Shown: piece after piece, positions 43,386-54,743 of the stretch | Position numbering within the stretch: position 1 is the stretch's first letter | Layout of the letters: the number at the start of each line of letters is the position of its first letter | Origin: GAS188 sp963713805 | GTDB taxonomy: Bacteria > Pseudomonadota > Alphaproteobacteria > Rhizobiales > Beijerinckiaceae | Length of the DNA: 64,000 nt | Direction: 5' to 3' | Assembly: GCA_963713805.1 (NCBI GenBank) | Contig: CAVQNF010000039.1 | Location: forward strand, 62,001 to 126,000 | Notes under the pieces: model-generated | Seen by the model: the letters and a program-made list of their open reading frames with translations, nothing else | Told to the model about the DNA's origin: nothing | Database searches by the model: none | Program-made: the position numbers and the translations under genes

Positions 43386-46104
43386 TCACTCCGGCTTGAA
43401 GACGCCGAGAAGCCGACGCCTGATCGCGTTCTGGCGCGCCGCCGAGGTGACCTTCGCGCCCGTGAGGTCGGTGACGTAGAAAACGTCGACCGCACGCTCG
43501 CCGAAAGTGGCGATATGGGCCGAGACGATGTTGAGGTTCATCGCCGAGATTTGCGAGGTGAGATCGAAGAGGAGGCCTTGCCGGTCGAGCCCCGAGACCT
43601 CGACCACCGTGTGGCGGTTCGACAAGGTGTTGTCGACCACCACCTCGGAGGCGACATCGAAGGTCTTGGCGCGCGCCCGCTTCGGATCGCGGCGCTCGAT
43701 ATCGGCGATGCGCCGGCGCCCTTCGAGCAGCTGCTCGATGGTTTGCGCCACCCTTTCGGCGCGGCGCAGCTCGTCCGCGTCCTCGTCGAAGGCGCGCGAG
43801 ATCGAGATGGTGTCGATGGCGCGCCCGTCGCTCGTGGTGAAGATCTGCGCATCGACGATGTTGGCGCCCGCCATGGCGCAGGCGCCGAACACGAGCGACA
43901 AGAGATGCGGATGGTCGGGCGCGAACAGCGTGAGCGTCGTCACGTCGCGGAAGCTGTCGGTCTCGATCGCGGTCGCCGGCAGGCGCTTCTGCCGTTCGGC
44001 GTCCCTGATGAGATGCGCCTGCCGCACCTTGCTCTCGAGCGGCACGCGCAGCCAATAGGCGGGGTAGTGGCGCTTGGCATAGGCCTCGAATTCGCGCGCC
44101 GGCCAGTCGGCGAGCCTTTCGCGCAAGGCGTCCTGCGCAAGGCGCACGCGCTCGCCGCGCTCGACCGCCGAATGGCCGCCCGGCGAGCACGACCTCGGTC
44201 TCGTAATAGAGGGTGCGCAAGAGCTCGCCCTTCCAGCCCGTCCAGACGCCGGGCCCGACCGCCTTGATGTCGGCGATGGTCAGCACCATGAGCAGCTTCA
44301 GGCGCTCGAGCGTCTGCACCACGGCGGCGAAATTCTCGATCGTCCTCGGGTCGCTGAGGTCGCGGCTCTGCGCCGTCGTCGACATCAGGAGATGGTGCTC
44401 GACGAGCCAGGCGACCGTCTCGGTTTCCGCCTCGCTCAGGCCGAAGCGCGGACAGAGCTTGCGCGCGATGCGCGCGCCGACGAGCGAATGGTCCTCGGCG
44501 CGGCCCTTGGCGATGTCGTGCAGGAACAAGCGCCACGTAGAGCGCGCGACGGTTCTGGATCGTGTGGAAGATGGTGTTCGAGAGCGGGTGCTCGGCCTGC
44601 GCCCTTCCGGCGTCGATCTCCGAGAGCACGCCGATCGCGCGGATCAGATGCTCGTCGACGGTGAAGTGGTGATACATGTTGAACTGCATCATCGCCACCA
44701 CCCGGCGGAAATCCGGGATGAAGCGGCCGAGCACGCCCGCCTCGTTCATGTGACGCAGCACGGTCTCGGGCGCGTTGCGCGAGGTCAGCATCTCGATGAA
44801 GAGGCGGTTGGCTTCCGGGATCCTCGCGCACGGCTGCGCGTGATCAGCTTCAGCGAACGGGTGACGAGGTGCTTGGCCTCGGGATGGATGGCGAGGTCGT
44901 GCTTGTCGGCAAGCCAGAAGAGGCGGATGAGATTGACCGGATCCTTCTCGAAGACATTCGCCGACGCGAGCGTGAGGCGCCCGTTCGCGACGGCGAAGCC
45001 CGGCGCTTCGAGCGCGCGCGTGCGCTTGCGGCGGAAACGCCCGAGAAAGCGGTCGAGCAGCGGGCGCGGCATGGTCTCGCGCGCTTCCATCGCGGCGCAG
45101 ACGATGGCGGTGAGGTCGCCGACGTCCTTGGCGATGAGGAAGTAGCGCTTCATGAAGCGCTCGATGCCGGAGAGGCCCTGCGCGGCTCACCACCTTGAGG
45201 CGCTCGGCGACGAGGCGCTGCATGTCGAAGGACAAGCGCTCCTCGGCGCGCCCGGCGATGAAATGCATGTGGCAGCGGATGCGCCACAGGAATTCCTCGC
45301 AGCGCGAGAACAAGGCGAACTCCTCGGGCGAGAACAGCCCGGCGTCCACGAGGTCCTTGGCTTCCTTCGACGCGGTAGACGTATTTGCCGATCCAGAAGA
45401 GCGTGTTGAGGTCGCGCAAGCCCTCCTTTGCTCTCCTTCACATTGGGCTCGACGAGGTAGCGCGAGCCGTTGCCCGAGCGCTTCAGCCTGCTTGTCGCGC
45501 TCGACGAGCTTCGCGACGACGAACTCGCCGGCGCTGCCCGCCACGATCTCCGCCTCGAAGCGGCGCGCGAAGCCGTCGAAGAGCTCGCGTTCGCCGAGCA
45601 CGAAGCGCGCCTCGAGGAGCGCCGTGCGGATCGTCATGTCGGCCTTCGCCGAGCGCAGGCATTCCTCGACCGTGCGCGTCGCGTGACCGACCTTCAGCCG
45701 CAGGTCCCACAAGAGATAGAGGATCGCCTCGATGACGCTCTCGCACCAGGGCGAGGCCTTGTAGGGAAGGATGAACAGGAGATCGATGTCCGAGCCCGGC
45801 GCCAGGAGGCCGCGCCCATAGCCGCCCGTGGCGACCACCGCCATGCGCTCCGCGGTCGAGGGATTATCGGCCGGATAGAGCTCGCCGGTCGACGAAATCG
45901 ATAGGCGCTCTCGATGAGCCGATCCATGGCGGCGCAAAGATGCGCGGCGCAGCCTCGCCCGTCGATGCGGTCGATCAGGATGCGCTCGGCCTCGGCGCGG
46001 CCCTTCGTCGAGCTGTCGCGAAGATGCGCGAGAAAAGCGTCGCGATCGACGATCCCGTCGGCATGGCTGGCCGGCCGCGCGCTGAGCGTAGCTGCTACGG
46101 CCAT
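43386..46104 (-). CDS. glnD: Bifunctional uridylyltransferase / uridylyl-removing enzyme GlnD, many frame breaks
   Basis: Primary nitrogen sensor that uridylylates or deuridylylates PII proteins. About 905 residues. In order: nucleotidyltransferase domain with GGYGRGLLAPGSDIDLLF; GlnD helical region (KVGHATRTVEECLRSAKADM, FLWRIRCHMHFIAGRAEERL); HD domain (LFLHDIAKGRAEDHS, AWLVEHHLLMS); two C-terminal ACT domains (TTLTLFAPDHPHLLSLVFGA and VVEVSGLDRQGLLFDLTSQI). Frames change at about 45905, 45490, 45420, 45370, 45185, 44830, 44535 and 44170. The content is complete, so this is one gene with indels. Confidence 0.93.
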
Positions 46105-46144
46105 GGCGTCGCGTTAGACCCTTGCGAGAGGGGAGGCAAGTTGG

Positions 46145-46259
46145 GGTGAAGAGTGAAGAGTGAAGAGTGAAAGGCGAGTAGCGAATAGCGAGTAGCGAAT
46201 AGAGGATCCGATCGACACCGCTACTCGCTACTCGCTACCTCGCTACTCGCTACTCGCTA
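46145..46259. repeat. Heptad repeat array 4 (inverted)
   Basis: Left arm: three GTGAAGA heptads, then GCGAGTA/GCGAATA units; ~20-bp centre; right arm: CTACTCG units to the stop codon of the serine hydrolase (46257-46259), which is itself formed by the last unit. Between glnD and the hydrolase. Confidence 0.87.
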
Positions 46260-47457
46260 AGCCAGCGCCGCGTGGACCAGATTGCGGAAGAGCTGGCGGA
46301 AATACACGCGCTGGCCCGGCGCCTGGATCAGCATGAGCGCCACGAGCTCTTCCGCCGGCGCGATCCAGAACGCGGTGCCGGCGATGCCGCCCCAGTAGAA
46401 TTCGCCGACCGTTCCCGGCGTCGGCGCCATGCCGTTCTCGCGCCTCACCGCGAATCCGAGGCCGAAACCATGTCCCGGGGGCAGGAGATCGGAGCCGATC
46501 GCCACATCGGGGCCCGAGATGGTCGCGACGCCATGAAGGCGAGCGTCTTGCGGCCGAGGATGCGCACGCCGTCGAGCGTCCCGCCGTGATAGAGCATGTG
46601 CAGGAAGCGGGCGTAGTCGTCGATCGTCGAGACCAGCCCGCCGCCGCCCGATTCGAATGTCGGCGCGACCCGCGTCTCGATCAGCGTCACCGGCGCGCCC
46701 GTGTCGGGATCCTTCGCGAAGGGCTCGGCGAGGCGCTCGTGCTTCTCGGGCGGTGCGAAGAAACCGGTGTCGACCATGCCGAGCGGGCGCGAGGATGCGC
46801 TCCTCGAGGAAGGCGCCGAGCGTCTCGTCCCGAGACGATCTCGATGATGCGCCCGAGCACATCCGTCGAATGGCTGTAGTCCCAATGCGTGCCGGGCTGG
46901 TTGAGGAGCGGCAGCTTGGCGAGCTCCGCCACATGGCCCGCATTGTTGATGCCCGGCGCGCGCAGCGGGGCCTCGGCGTAGAGCCGCTGCACCATCGAGG
47001 TCCCCGTGAAGCCATAGGTGAGGCCGGAGGTGTGGCGCAGCAAATCCTGGATGGTGATCTCGCGCTTTGCCGGCACGAGCTCGAGCTTGCCGCGCTTCTC
47101 GACGCCGACTTTCGGCTCGGCGAATTCGGGAATGAATTTGGCGAGCGGGTCGGCGATGAAGAGCCGCCCCTCTTCGACGAGCATCATGATGGCGACCGAG
47201 ACGATCGGCTTCGTCATCGAGTAGACACGGAAGATGCCATCCCGCCGCATCGGCGGACCACCAGGCCGCGTAAGCCCGAGATTCTCGCGATAGGCGACCT
47301 TGCCTTGCCGCGAGATCAGCATGCTCACGCCCGGCACATGTTTCGTCTCGATCTCGCGGCGCATCACCGCGCCGAGCCTCGGAAAGCCTGTCGGGCGAAA
47401 GCCCAACCTCCTCGGGCCTCGCCGTGCGGAAGCTGCGGAGGAAAGCGCTTTTTGCAT
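46257..47457 (-). CDS. Serine hydrolase / class C beta-lactamase-like esterase, frame breaks
   Basis: About 400 residues of the beta-lactamase/transpeptidase-like (EstB-type) family. The catalytic SxxK is in FRVYSMTKPIVSVAIMMLVE; the Tyr motif is WDYSHSTDVLGR (YxN variant); VSTIDDYARFLHMLYHGG is typical of the family; near the C terminus are GFGLGFAVRREN and FYWGGIAGTAFWIAP, equivalent to the third active-site box. Frames change at about 46850, 46800 and 46530. Starts at ATG 47457; no obvious export signal, so a cytosolic esterase is more likely than a lactamase. The TAG stop belongs to heptad array 4. Confidence 0.85.
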
Positions 47458-47765
47458 GACGTTCACGGGCGGATCTCCCGGCTTGGGGCTTGATCTCGCT
47501 CTGCTGAGAGGCAGGTCCGAACTCCGATGACCGCCCGTCGAGCGACGCCGATCACCTTCACCCCTCTTCATAAGAAAGGCACGGCGAGCCGGTCAACCGG
47601 GCTTGCGTCGACCGAATTTCCAAGTGATCACCGTTCGAGGTGAGGACACCCAAGTTGCAACCGGTCCGAACCCCGTCGGAACGATGAAAGCGGGATCGGC
47701 GAGCGGCCAATCGGGGCAAGAGACGCATCGTGGCGGGGCAATGCGGCCGCGCGGACGCGCCGCGC

Positions 47766-48439
47766 ATGAACTACATCTTCCATTTCGGCGACATGTGGAA
47801 CGCGCGCGACGAATTCCTCGCCGGCACGCTGATGACGCTTCGCCTTTCGGCGCTCGCGATGGTCGCGAGCCTCGTCATCGCCATCCTCGGCGCGCTGCGC
47901 CCGCACCTCGGGCCCGAGGCCCTTGCGCCTCCTCGTCGCCGCCTATGTGGAGGTCATCCGCAACACGCCGTTCCTGGTGCAGATCTTCATGATCTTCTTC
48001 GGCCTGCCGACGATCGGCGCTCCGCCTCGACGCGGATGAGGGCGCGCTGATCGCGCTCGTGCTCAACGGCTCGGCCTACACGATCGAGATCGTGCGCGCC
48101 GGCATCGAGAACATCGGCCACGGCCAGATCGAGGGCGCGCTGGCGCTCGGCCTGCATCGCCTGCAAGCCTTTCGCCTCGTCGTGCTGCCGCAGGCCATGC
48201 GCATCATCGTGCCCCCGCTCGGCAGCCAATTCATCCTGCTCATGCTCAATTCGAGCGTCTGCTCGGCCATTTCGGCCGACGAGCTGACCTCGGCCGCGCT
48301 CGACGTCCAGGGGCGCACCTTCCGCGCCTTCGAGGCCTTCATCGTCGCCGCCGCCATCTATTTCGCCTTGTCGCTCCTGTTCTCCAGCGCCTTCGCGGCG
48401 CTCGAGCGCATGGCCTTCGGAAAGACGGTCACCCGCTGA
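47766..48439 (+). CDS. Polar amino-acid ABC transporter permease 1, frame breaks
   Basis: HisM/GlnP-type permease of about 225 residues: FLAGTLMTLRLSALAMVAS, VEVIRNTPFLVQIFMIFFGL, the EAA-loop region EGALALGLHRLQAFRLVVLP with QAMRIIVPPLGSQFI, and a C-terminal membrane helix. Frames change at about 47905 and 48025. Its stop overlaps the next permease start (TGATG). No gene upstream in the operon. Confidence 0.87.
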
Positions 48440-49096
48440 TGCGCAGCTTCAACTCCGGCGATCTCGTCTATCTCCTGCTCGCGGCGCGCTGGACCGTGCT
48501 CTTGTCGCTCATCGCCTTCGTCGGCGGCGGCATCGTCGGCCTCGTCATCGCGCTCATGCGCGTCTCCGAGGCTGCGGCCGGCACGCTGGTTCGCCATCGG
48601 CTTCATCCGCGTCTTTCAGGGCACGCCGCTGCTCTTGCAGCTCTTCCTCGTGTTCTTCGGCGGCGACATGATCGGCGTCCCGCTCGGCGCCTGGCTCTCG
48701 GTGATCCTGGGCTTGAGCCTGAATGCCGGCGCTTTCCTCGGCGAGATCTGGCGCGGCTCGATCCAGGCGGTGCCGAACGGCCAGATCGAGGCGGCCGCGC
48801 GCGCTCGGCCTGCATTACGGCCAGCGCATGCTGCGCGTCGTCGCCCCGCAGGCCCTGCGCATCGCCATCCCGCCGACGGTCGGCTTCCTCGTGAACCTGA
48901 TCAAGAGCACCTCGCTTGCCGCCATCATCGGCTTCGTCGAGCTCACGCGCGCCGGCCAGCAGCTCAACAACGCGACGTTCCGGCCCTTCCTGATCTTCGG
49001 CCTTGTCGCGCTCGTGTATTTCGTGATGTGCTGGCCGCTTGACGATCGCCGCCGGCCGGCTCGAAACGCCGGCTCGCGCTCGCCTACAAGCGGTGA
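48439..49096 (+). CDS. Polar amino-acid ABC transporter permease 2, frame breaks
   Basis: Second HisQ/GlnP-type permease, about 219 residues: TVLLSLIAFVGGGIVGLVIA, FIRVFQGTPLLLQLFLVFFG, LGLHYGQRMLRVVAPQALRI (EAA loop), LVNLIKSTSLAAIIGFVELT. Frames change at about 48590, 48805 and 49040-49075; the restored C terminus LALAYKR stops at 49096. Paired with permease 1 as a heterodimeric channel. Confidence 0.86.
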
Positions 49097-49128
49097 AGTC
49101 GCGCATGGAACCAGCGAGGAGGAGACGC

Positions 49129-49928
49129 ATGCGCATCTGGAGTTATGTTGGGGGGCGGCCGTGAGCCTGGCCTTGGCGTTCGGGCTCGCCTCGGCCGAGC
49201 CGGCGAAGGCGCAAACCGTCGACGAGATCATCAGCCGCGGCACGATCAATATCGGGGTTCTCGTCGATCTGCCGCCCTATGGCATCCTCAACGCGCAGCA
49301 GGAACCCGACGGCTACGACATCGAGGTCGCGAAGCTGCTCGGCAAATATCTCGGCGTGAAGGTCAATCTCGTGCAGCTCACCTCGCCGAACCGCATTCCC
49401 TTCCTCGTCACCAACAAGGTGGACCTCATCGTGGCGACTTTCGGCGTCACGCCGGAACGCGCCAAGCAGGTGCTGTTCTCGATCCCCTACAGCGCCATCG
49501 AGAATGTGGTCTTCGGCCCGAAGGACAAGCCCATCAAATCGGTCGCGGATCTCAAGGGCCTGCGCGTCGGCGTGCCGCGCGGCACGGTGCAGGACGTGAT
49601 CTTGACCTCGACGCTCGGCAACGACGTCAAGATGGCGCGTTTCGATGACGACCCCTCCACCTATCAGGCGCTGCTCACCGGGCAGGTCGACGCGATCGCC
49701 GAGACCGGCCTCACGGGCGACGAATTCTACGCCAAAAATCCGGGCCCCGGCATCGAGCGCAAATTCATCCTGCTGCAGCAGCCGAACGGCATCACCATGC
49801 GCAAGGACCAATGGAACCTGCATCAATGGGTGAACACCTTCGTCTATTTCGTGAAGAACAACGGCGAGCTCGAGGCGATCCACCAGAAGTGGTTCCATAA
49901 GCCCTTGCCGAACCTGCCGACCTTCTGA
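49129..49928 (+). CDS. Polar amino-acid ABC transporter substrate-binding protein, one frame break
   Basis: Periplasmic binding protein (SBP_bac_3), about 265 residues. ATG 49129 has a strong ribosome site (GAGGAGGAG) and starts MRIWSYVG; a run of six G at about 49148 then breaks the frame, which resumes as AAVSLALAFGLASAEPAKA (signal peptide). Mature domain: IISRGTINIGVLVDLPPYG, GYDIEVAKLLGKYLGV, FSIPYSAIENVVFGP, LRVGVPRGTVQDV and FVYFVKNNGELEAIHQKW. No ATPase gene accompanies it; a shared ATPase elsewhere would be needed. Confidence 0.9.
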
Positions 49929-49977
49929 AGCCGAGCGCCTCGCGTCCTGGCCGGGCTTGTCCCGGACACGGACGACT

Positions 49978-50644
49978 TTATCGCATACCGAGCGCGAGCG
50001 GCTCCAAGGCGATCACTTTCCCGCCCGTCGCCTTCGCATCCGCATGATCATGCGTCGCGAGCAAGGCGGGCAGACCGCGCCGGCGCAATTCGTCGAAGAC
50101 GAAGTCGCGAAAGCGCGCACGAAGCGCCGTGTCGAGCTTGGAGAAAGGCTCGTCGAGCAGCACCGCGCGGGGTTCGGAGAGCAGCACGCGCAAAAGCGAG
50201 ACGCGCGCTCGCTGACCGCCGGAGAGGGTCGCAGGATCGCGATCGGCGAAGCCCTCGAGATCGACCGAGGAAAGCGCCTCTTCGACACGGGCGCGCCGCG
50301 CCGCCCTTCCCTTCACCGCGCTCGGCAAGGCCAAAGGCGAGATTGCCGCCGACCGAGAGATGCGGGAACAGAAGATCGTCCTGGAAAAGGATGCCCGTGC
50401 GGCGAAGCTCCGGAGGCTCGGCATCGATCCTGCGGCCATCGAGAAAAATGCGGCCCGACACCCGGAATGCCGGATCGAGCGTGCCGCAAATCGCGGCGAG
50501 CAAGGTGGATTTGCCGGAACCGCTCGGGCCCATGATCGCGACGATCTCACCGGGCGCGACCGCGAGCGATAGCCGCAGGAGCTCGCCGCCGCGAAGCGAG
50601 ACGGCGAGCTCCTCGATGACGAGTGCTCCTCGCGCCTCATGCAT
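49978..50644 (-). CDS. ynjD: ABC transporter ATP-binding protein (YnjD/ThiQ-like), one frame break
   Basis: ATPase subunit of about 220 residues: IMGPSGSGKSTLLAAI (Walker A), ILFQDDLLFPHLSVGGNLAF (Q-loop), LSGGQRARVSLLRVLLSEP (signature), AVLLDEPFSKLD (Walker B), ATHDHADA (H-loop). The frame changes near 50310. Its start overlaps the end of the fused permease by 8 bp. The DDLLFPHLSVGGNL block is characteristic of ThiQ/YnjD-type ATPases. Substrate unknown; thiamine-like or polyol/sulfur compounds are possibilities for the family. Confidence 0.86.
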
Positions 50645-52317
50645 CGCGCAGCGCCCTATGATGGCGGAAGAGCAGCGAAGGCACGATCAACGCCAGCGCA
50701 AAGCCGAGGAAGGGCAAGGCGGCCTGCATCAGGGCATGGACGCCGACGACGCGTCGGTCGGCGCCGGCGGCGAGCGCGACCGCTTCCGTGGTGACGGTGG
50801 CGAAGCGCCCCCCGCCGATGATGAGCGTCGCGAGATATTGGGCGACGCTGACGGCGAAGCCGACGGCGCCGGCGACCAGGAGGGCGCGCGCCAGCATCGG
50901 CAGGCGCACGGCCCAGAGCGCGCGCCAGGGGCTCGCGCCGAGCAGGAGCGCGGTCTTCCGATAGCGCTCGTCATAGGCGCGCCAGGGCTCCGCGAGCGAG
51001 AGGAAGACGTAAGGCAGGACGAAGACGAGATGGGCGAGGCCGACCTCGAAGACATTGCCGTCGAGACGGAACGCCGCCATGAGGCTCGCCATGCCGGTGA
51101 GGAAGGCGATTTGCGGCACGAGCAAGGGGATGTAGAGAAGCGCAAAAGTGGAGGCGGGCGGGACGCCGCGCCGCACCTCGTTCTCGAGGCACAAAATAGT
51201 GAGCGACGAGGGCGGTTCCGGCAACGCCCGCACCCAGCAGCAAGGTGCGCAACAGCATCGGGACGGCCGGTGAGAGCTCGTGTCGCCAGGTCTCGAAAGT
51301 GAAGGCGTGCGGCCACATCTCCGGGAAGCGCCAGGAGGCGGCAAAGGACCAGAGCACGAGGCTCGCGAAAGGCGAGAGCGGCCACGACGCCGATCACGAC
51401 GGCGAGGACCGGCGCCGTGATGCGAAAGGCGGCTTCCCAGCAATGGCGGCTCCCGGTCACCACCCAATGACGCCATCCGATGAGGATCACGCGCTCGATC
51501 GCGAGCCAGAGCCCGATGCTCAAGAGCGCGAGCGCGGCCTGCAGCACGGCCGCGGCGCTCGCCTCGAACTGCAAGGCGAGGTCGGGATCCTGCGCGAGGC
51601 GCAGCGCCTCGATCGCGAGCGTCGGGGGCGCGTTCGGTCCCAGCACGAGGGCCGCATCGACGACGGAAAGCCCATAGACCAGGACGGCGAGAAGCGGGAG
51701 CCGCAATTGCGGGTAGAGGCGCGGCATGACGACCTTGGCGAAGGCGGCGACGCGGCGATAACCGAGCGTGCGCGCCGCGGTGAAGGCGCGCGTCGCATCC
51801 GCCTGCGGCAAGGCGGCGAGCGTCATCAGGAACAGGAAGGGGATTTCCTTCATGATCAGGCCGGCCGCAAGCGACAGGCCCCCAGGCATCGTTGACGATC
51901 AAGAGGTCGGGTGGGCGTTGATAGCCGGTCGCCCAGGGGGAGAGAAGGCGAAAAAGGAGGCCTGACGGCGCGATGACGAAGGCGAGGCCGAAGGCCAAAG
52001 CCACGTAAGGAACGGAAAGAAAGGCGACAAGAGCCGCCTCGTCAGCGCAAAGCCGCGAGTGCCCATGAAGGCCGCCGTCAGCACGATCACCGCGCCGAGC
52101 GAAAGCGCGGCGCTGGCGAAGCCGACGAACAAGGTGACGCCGATCGAGCGCGGAGCGACGGCATCGCGAAAAGCGCGCGCCAGGGCGCAAGCGTGAATTC
52201 GGTGCCGCCGAGCGCCGGCCAAAAGCCGAAGGCGGGCAAAAGCGTGGCCGTCAACCCCGCCGCGACCGGAAGGATCAGCACGGAGACCGTCAGGATCGGG
52301 CCGAGCCGAAAGATCAT
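50637..52317 (-). CDS. ynjC: Fused ABC transporter permease (YnjC/ThiP-like), frame breaks
   Basis: About 560 residues with around 12 membrane segments, i.e. two permease halves in one chain as in YnjC. Pieces: PILTVSVLILPVAAGLTATL, SIGVTLFVGFASAALSLGAV, LSVPYVALAFGLAFVIAPSG, the first coupling loop AARTLGYRRVAAFAKVVMPR, LSPAVPMLLRTLLLGAGVAG, VPQIAFLTGMASLMAAFRLD, and the second coupling loop LLLGASPWRALWAVRLPMLA. Frames change at about 52145, 52020, 51890, 51370 and 51195. It is separated from ynjB by an opposite-strand multicopper oxidase. Confidence 0.85.
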
Positions 52318-52879
52318 GAGAACGGGATCTCGGTTCGAGCTACGCCACCTTAGCTGCTACCTAAATGTCTTACGGAGAACGTAGTGAGACCTAGGATCCC
52401 TTTGGTCGGGCTAACCAAGCCTTCCACAGTGGGTCGCTCGAGCTGTTCAAGAAAGTTAAGCTGCTGAATCATAATATATTTTCTCTTCAACTCGAGGGTG
52501 CTCGAATACGCTTGAGTTAACTTCTCGAGCCCGCTCGAGTAGCTTCATATGCCATGCCACCATGGGTGACTCTATAATCGCATGTTGACACTACCAAAAG
52601 CGGCGCGGATGGCTGCCCATTGTAGCAAAACCACGCTACTTGCCTTCTCCTTCAAACCGGGATTCGGCAACGTCCCTCGAACGAGATTGCGATCACGTTT
52701 GTCGGAGCCACGGCAAGAAGCAGGCTTGCCCATCTTATCTCTCGGGCCGCAAGCCGCTATGATACCAGCGTGAAACGATAATGGCGCTCGACCGCAACGC
52801 CAACGCGAGGCGCTCGTGTGCCACCTGGGCGGCCAAGCTCGGAAAAGCCGCTTCGGGAGCTTTCAAAGGAGCGGCCCTG
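52318..52879. other. Low-GC intergenic stretch
   Basis: Bases ~52340-52600 are clearly richer in A/T than the rest of the window (for example AATCATAATATATTTTCTC) and hold inverted CTCGAG-containing segments near 52500-52545 (CTCGAGCCCGCTCGAG). No gene recognised; a 63-codon frame at 52582-52773 has no family likeness. The composition suggests inserted or residual foreign DNA between ynjC and the oxidase. Confidence 0.55.
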
Positions 52880-54380
52880 ATGCCTCGCGTTCTTTCCAGA
52901 CGCGGTCTCCTCGCCTCGGCGGCCGTCGGCGCCGCCGGCGTCATCGCGCCTCGCCTCGGCTTTGGCCAATTCGTCGAGACGCCGCAGGCGCCGCTCGAGA
53001 TTTCGAAGGACCCATGCACGCCTCCCGCAGCTCGTCGTCGAGCGTCGCACGCTCGAGGTGAACGGCAAAGCTGCCTCCGTCCTCGGCCTCAAGGGGCCGG
53101 ACGGCGCCTCGGGCCTCGTGCTCGATGCGGATCAGCGTTTCCTCTTCGAGCTCGTGAACCGCAGCGGCGAAGCCACCATCGTCCATTGGCACGGCCAGAC
53201 CCCTCCGACGAACCAGGACGGCGTGGTCGAGACCGGATATGAGGGGCCGATCGAGAATGGCGAAAGCCATGTCTACGACTTCGCGACGCGGCCCGGCACG
53301 CATTGGATGCATTCTCATCTCGGCTTGCAGGAACAGGCGCTGCTCGCCGCGCCGCTCATCATCCGCTCGGCCGAGGACCTCGCTCTCGACGCGCAGGAGG
53401 TCACGGTCCTGCTCCACGATTTCAGCTTCAGGGACCCCGCCGAGCTCTTGCGCTCGCTCACGGGCGACAGTGTCATGCGCCACGAGGTGACGGCGGGCGC
53501 AGGCGTTTTTGCGCCCGCGCCGGCGTCGCCCACCGGCTCGTCGGTCTCGACGCTCGCCTTGTGCGGCGACGTGTATCTCAACGAGATCGATTACGATGCC
53601 TATCTCGCCAACGACCGGACGCTCGACGATCCGCTCGTCGTGCGCACGGAGCGCGGCGGCCGCGTGCGGCTGAGGCTCATCAACGGCGCGAGCGGCACCT
53701 CCTTCTGGATCGACCTCGGCGCGGTGCAAGGCGAGGTGATCGCGGCCGATGGCAACGAGGTGAAGCCGGTCGCGGGCTCGCGTTTCCCCTTGGCGCAAGG
53801 GCAGAGGCTCGACATCCTCGTCGACGTGCCGGCGGGCAGCACGGTGCCGGTGCTCGCCCAGCGCGAGGGCGAGCGCGACCTCACCGGCATCGTGCTCGCC
53901 GCACCCGGCGCCGCCGTCGCCAAGATCGCCACGCTCGCCGCGGAGAAGGCGCCGCCGATCGACCTCTCGCTCGAGGAGAGGCTCGAGGCCGTCACCCCCT
54001 TGCCATCGAGGAAGCCCAACACCAAGCGCGAGATATCGCTTGCGGGCACGATGAGGCCGTTCATCTGGACGATCAACGAACGAACCTTTGCCGATCACAA
54101 GGACATCAGGATGCAGCACGGCCAACGTGTCATCATGGAGATGCGGAACAACTCGCTCATGGCGCATGCCATGCATCTGCACGGCCATTGCTTCCAGGTG
54201 ATCGAGCTCGAAGGCAAGCCGCTCTCCGGCGCGGTGCGCGACACGGTGCTCGTGCCGGCGCTCGGCACCGTCACCATCGCCTTCGACGCCGACAACGTCG
54301 GGCGCTGGCTCTTCCATTGCCACAATCTCTGGCACATGGCGGCCGGAATGATGACGCAGCTCGTCTATAAATACGCGTGA
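52880..54380 (+). CDS. Multicopper oxidase, Tat-exported, one frame break
   Basis: Periplasmic laccase-like oxidase (CueO/SufI group), about 500 residues. The N terminus is a twin-arginine signal (SRRGLLASAAVGAAG). Copper sites in order: HWHGQTPP, HWMHSHLGLQ, HAMHLHGHCFQV, and HCHNLWHMAAGM, which supplies the type 1 and type 2/3 ligands including the axial Met. The frame changes near 53020, before QLVVERRTLEV. The strand is opposite to the ynj genes on both sides, so it is an insertion in that operon. A role in copper or manganese/phenol oxidation is family inference. Confidence 0.92.
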
Positions 54381-54441
54381 TAGGAATCGGCCGTGATCCT
54401 CACACCTTCCTAAAACGCGAGCCAGCCGCTATATTTCTGCC

Positions 54442-54669
54442 ATGACGATTTTGCTCGAACACGCTGTCAAGAAGGTGCGGGACCTTCCTCCGGAAGCGCA
54501 GAATGCTCTCGCGCGGATGCTGTTACAATTCGCCGGCATGGATCAATCCATGGTGGAGCTAAGCCAAGAGGAAGCCGCTTCTTTCGACACATCGCTCATT
54601 GAAGAGGCCCGAGGGGAGTTTGCGACGGAAGAGCAAATCACGGCCATTTGGAAAAAGCATGGCCTGTGA
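54442..54669 (+). CDS. Antitoxin-like protein of a RelE/ParE-type toxin-antitoxin pair
   Basis: A 75-residue acidic protein: VRDLPPEAQNALARMLLQFA, VELSQEEAASFDTSLIEEA and the C terminus EEQITAIWKKHGL. This pattern matches the antitoxin usually encoded directly before ParE/RelE toxins of the MKLRYT-type. Its stop overlaps a GTG start (GTGA at 54666-54669), as in intact pairs, but the toxin gene is broken off after about 11 codons. Confidence 0.72.
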   Translation: MTILLEHAVKKVRDLPPEAQNALARMLLQFAGMDQSMVELSQEEAASFDTSLIEEARGEFATEEQITAIWKKHGL

Positions 54670-54743
54670 AGCTTAGATATACGATTCGCGCCGCCGCCAT
54701 GGTGCGCGACGCACTTCGGCCGCGGCGAAATAGATCTCTCTGA
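54666..54743 (+). pseudogene. Truncated ParE/RelE-type toxin remnant
   Basis: GTG 54666 begins MKLRYTIRAAA, the typical start of a ParE/RelE toxin, then the frame leaves the family and stops at 54741. From about 54695 the DNA belongs to the opposite-strand ynjB 3' end. So the toxin was cut at the junction and the antitoxin is now an orphan. Confidence 0.6.

Noticed and set aside
52582..52773. 63-codon frame in the low-GC segment
   Set aside because: No ribosome site, no family likeness, and composition like the surrounding noncoding DNA.
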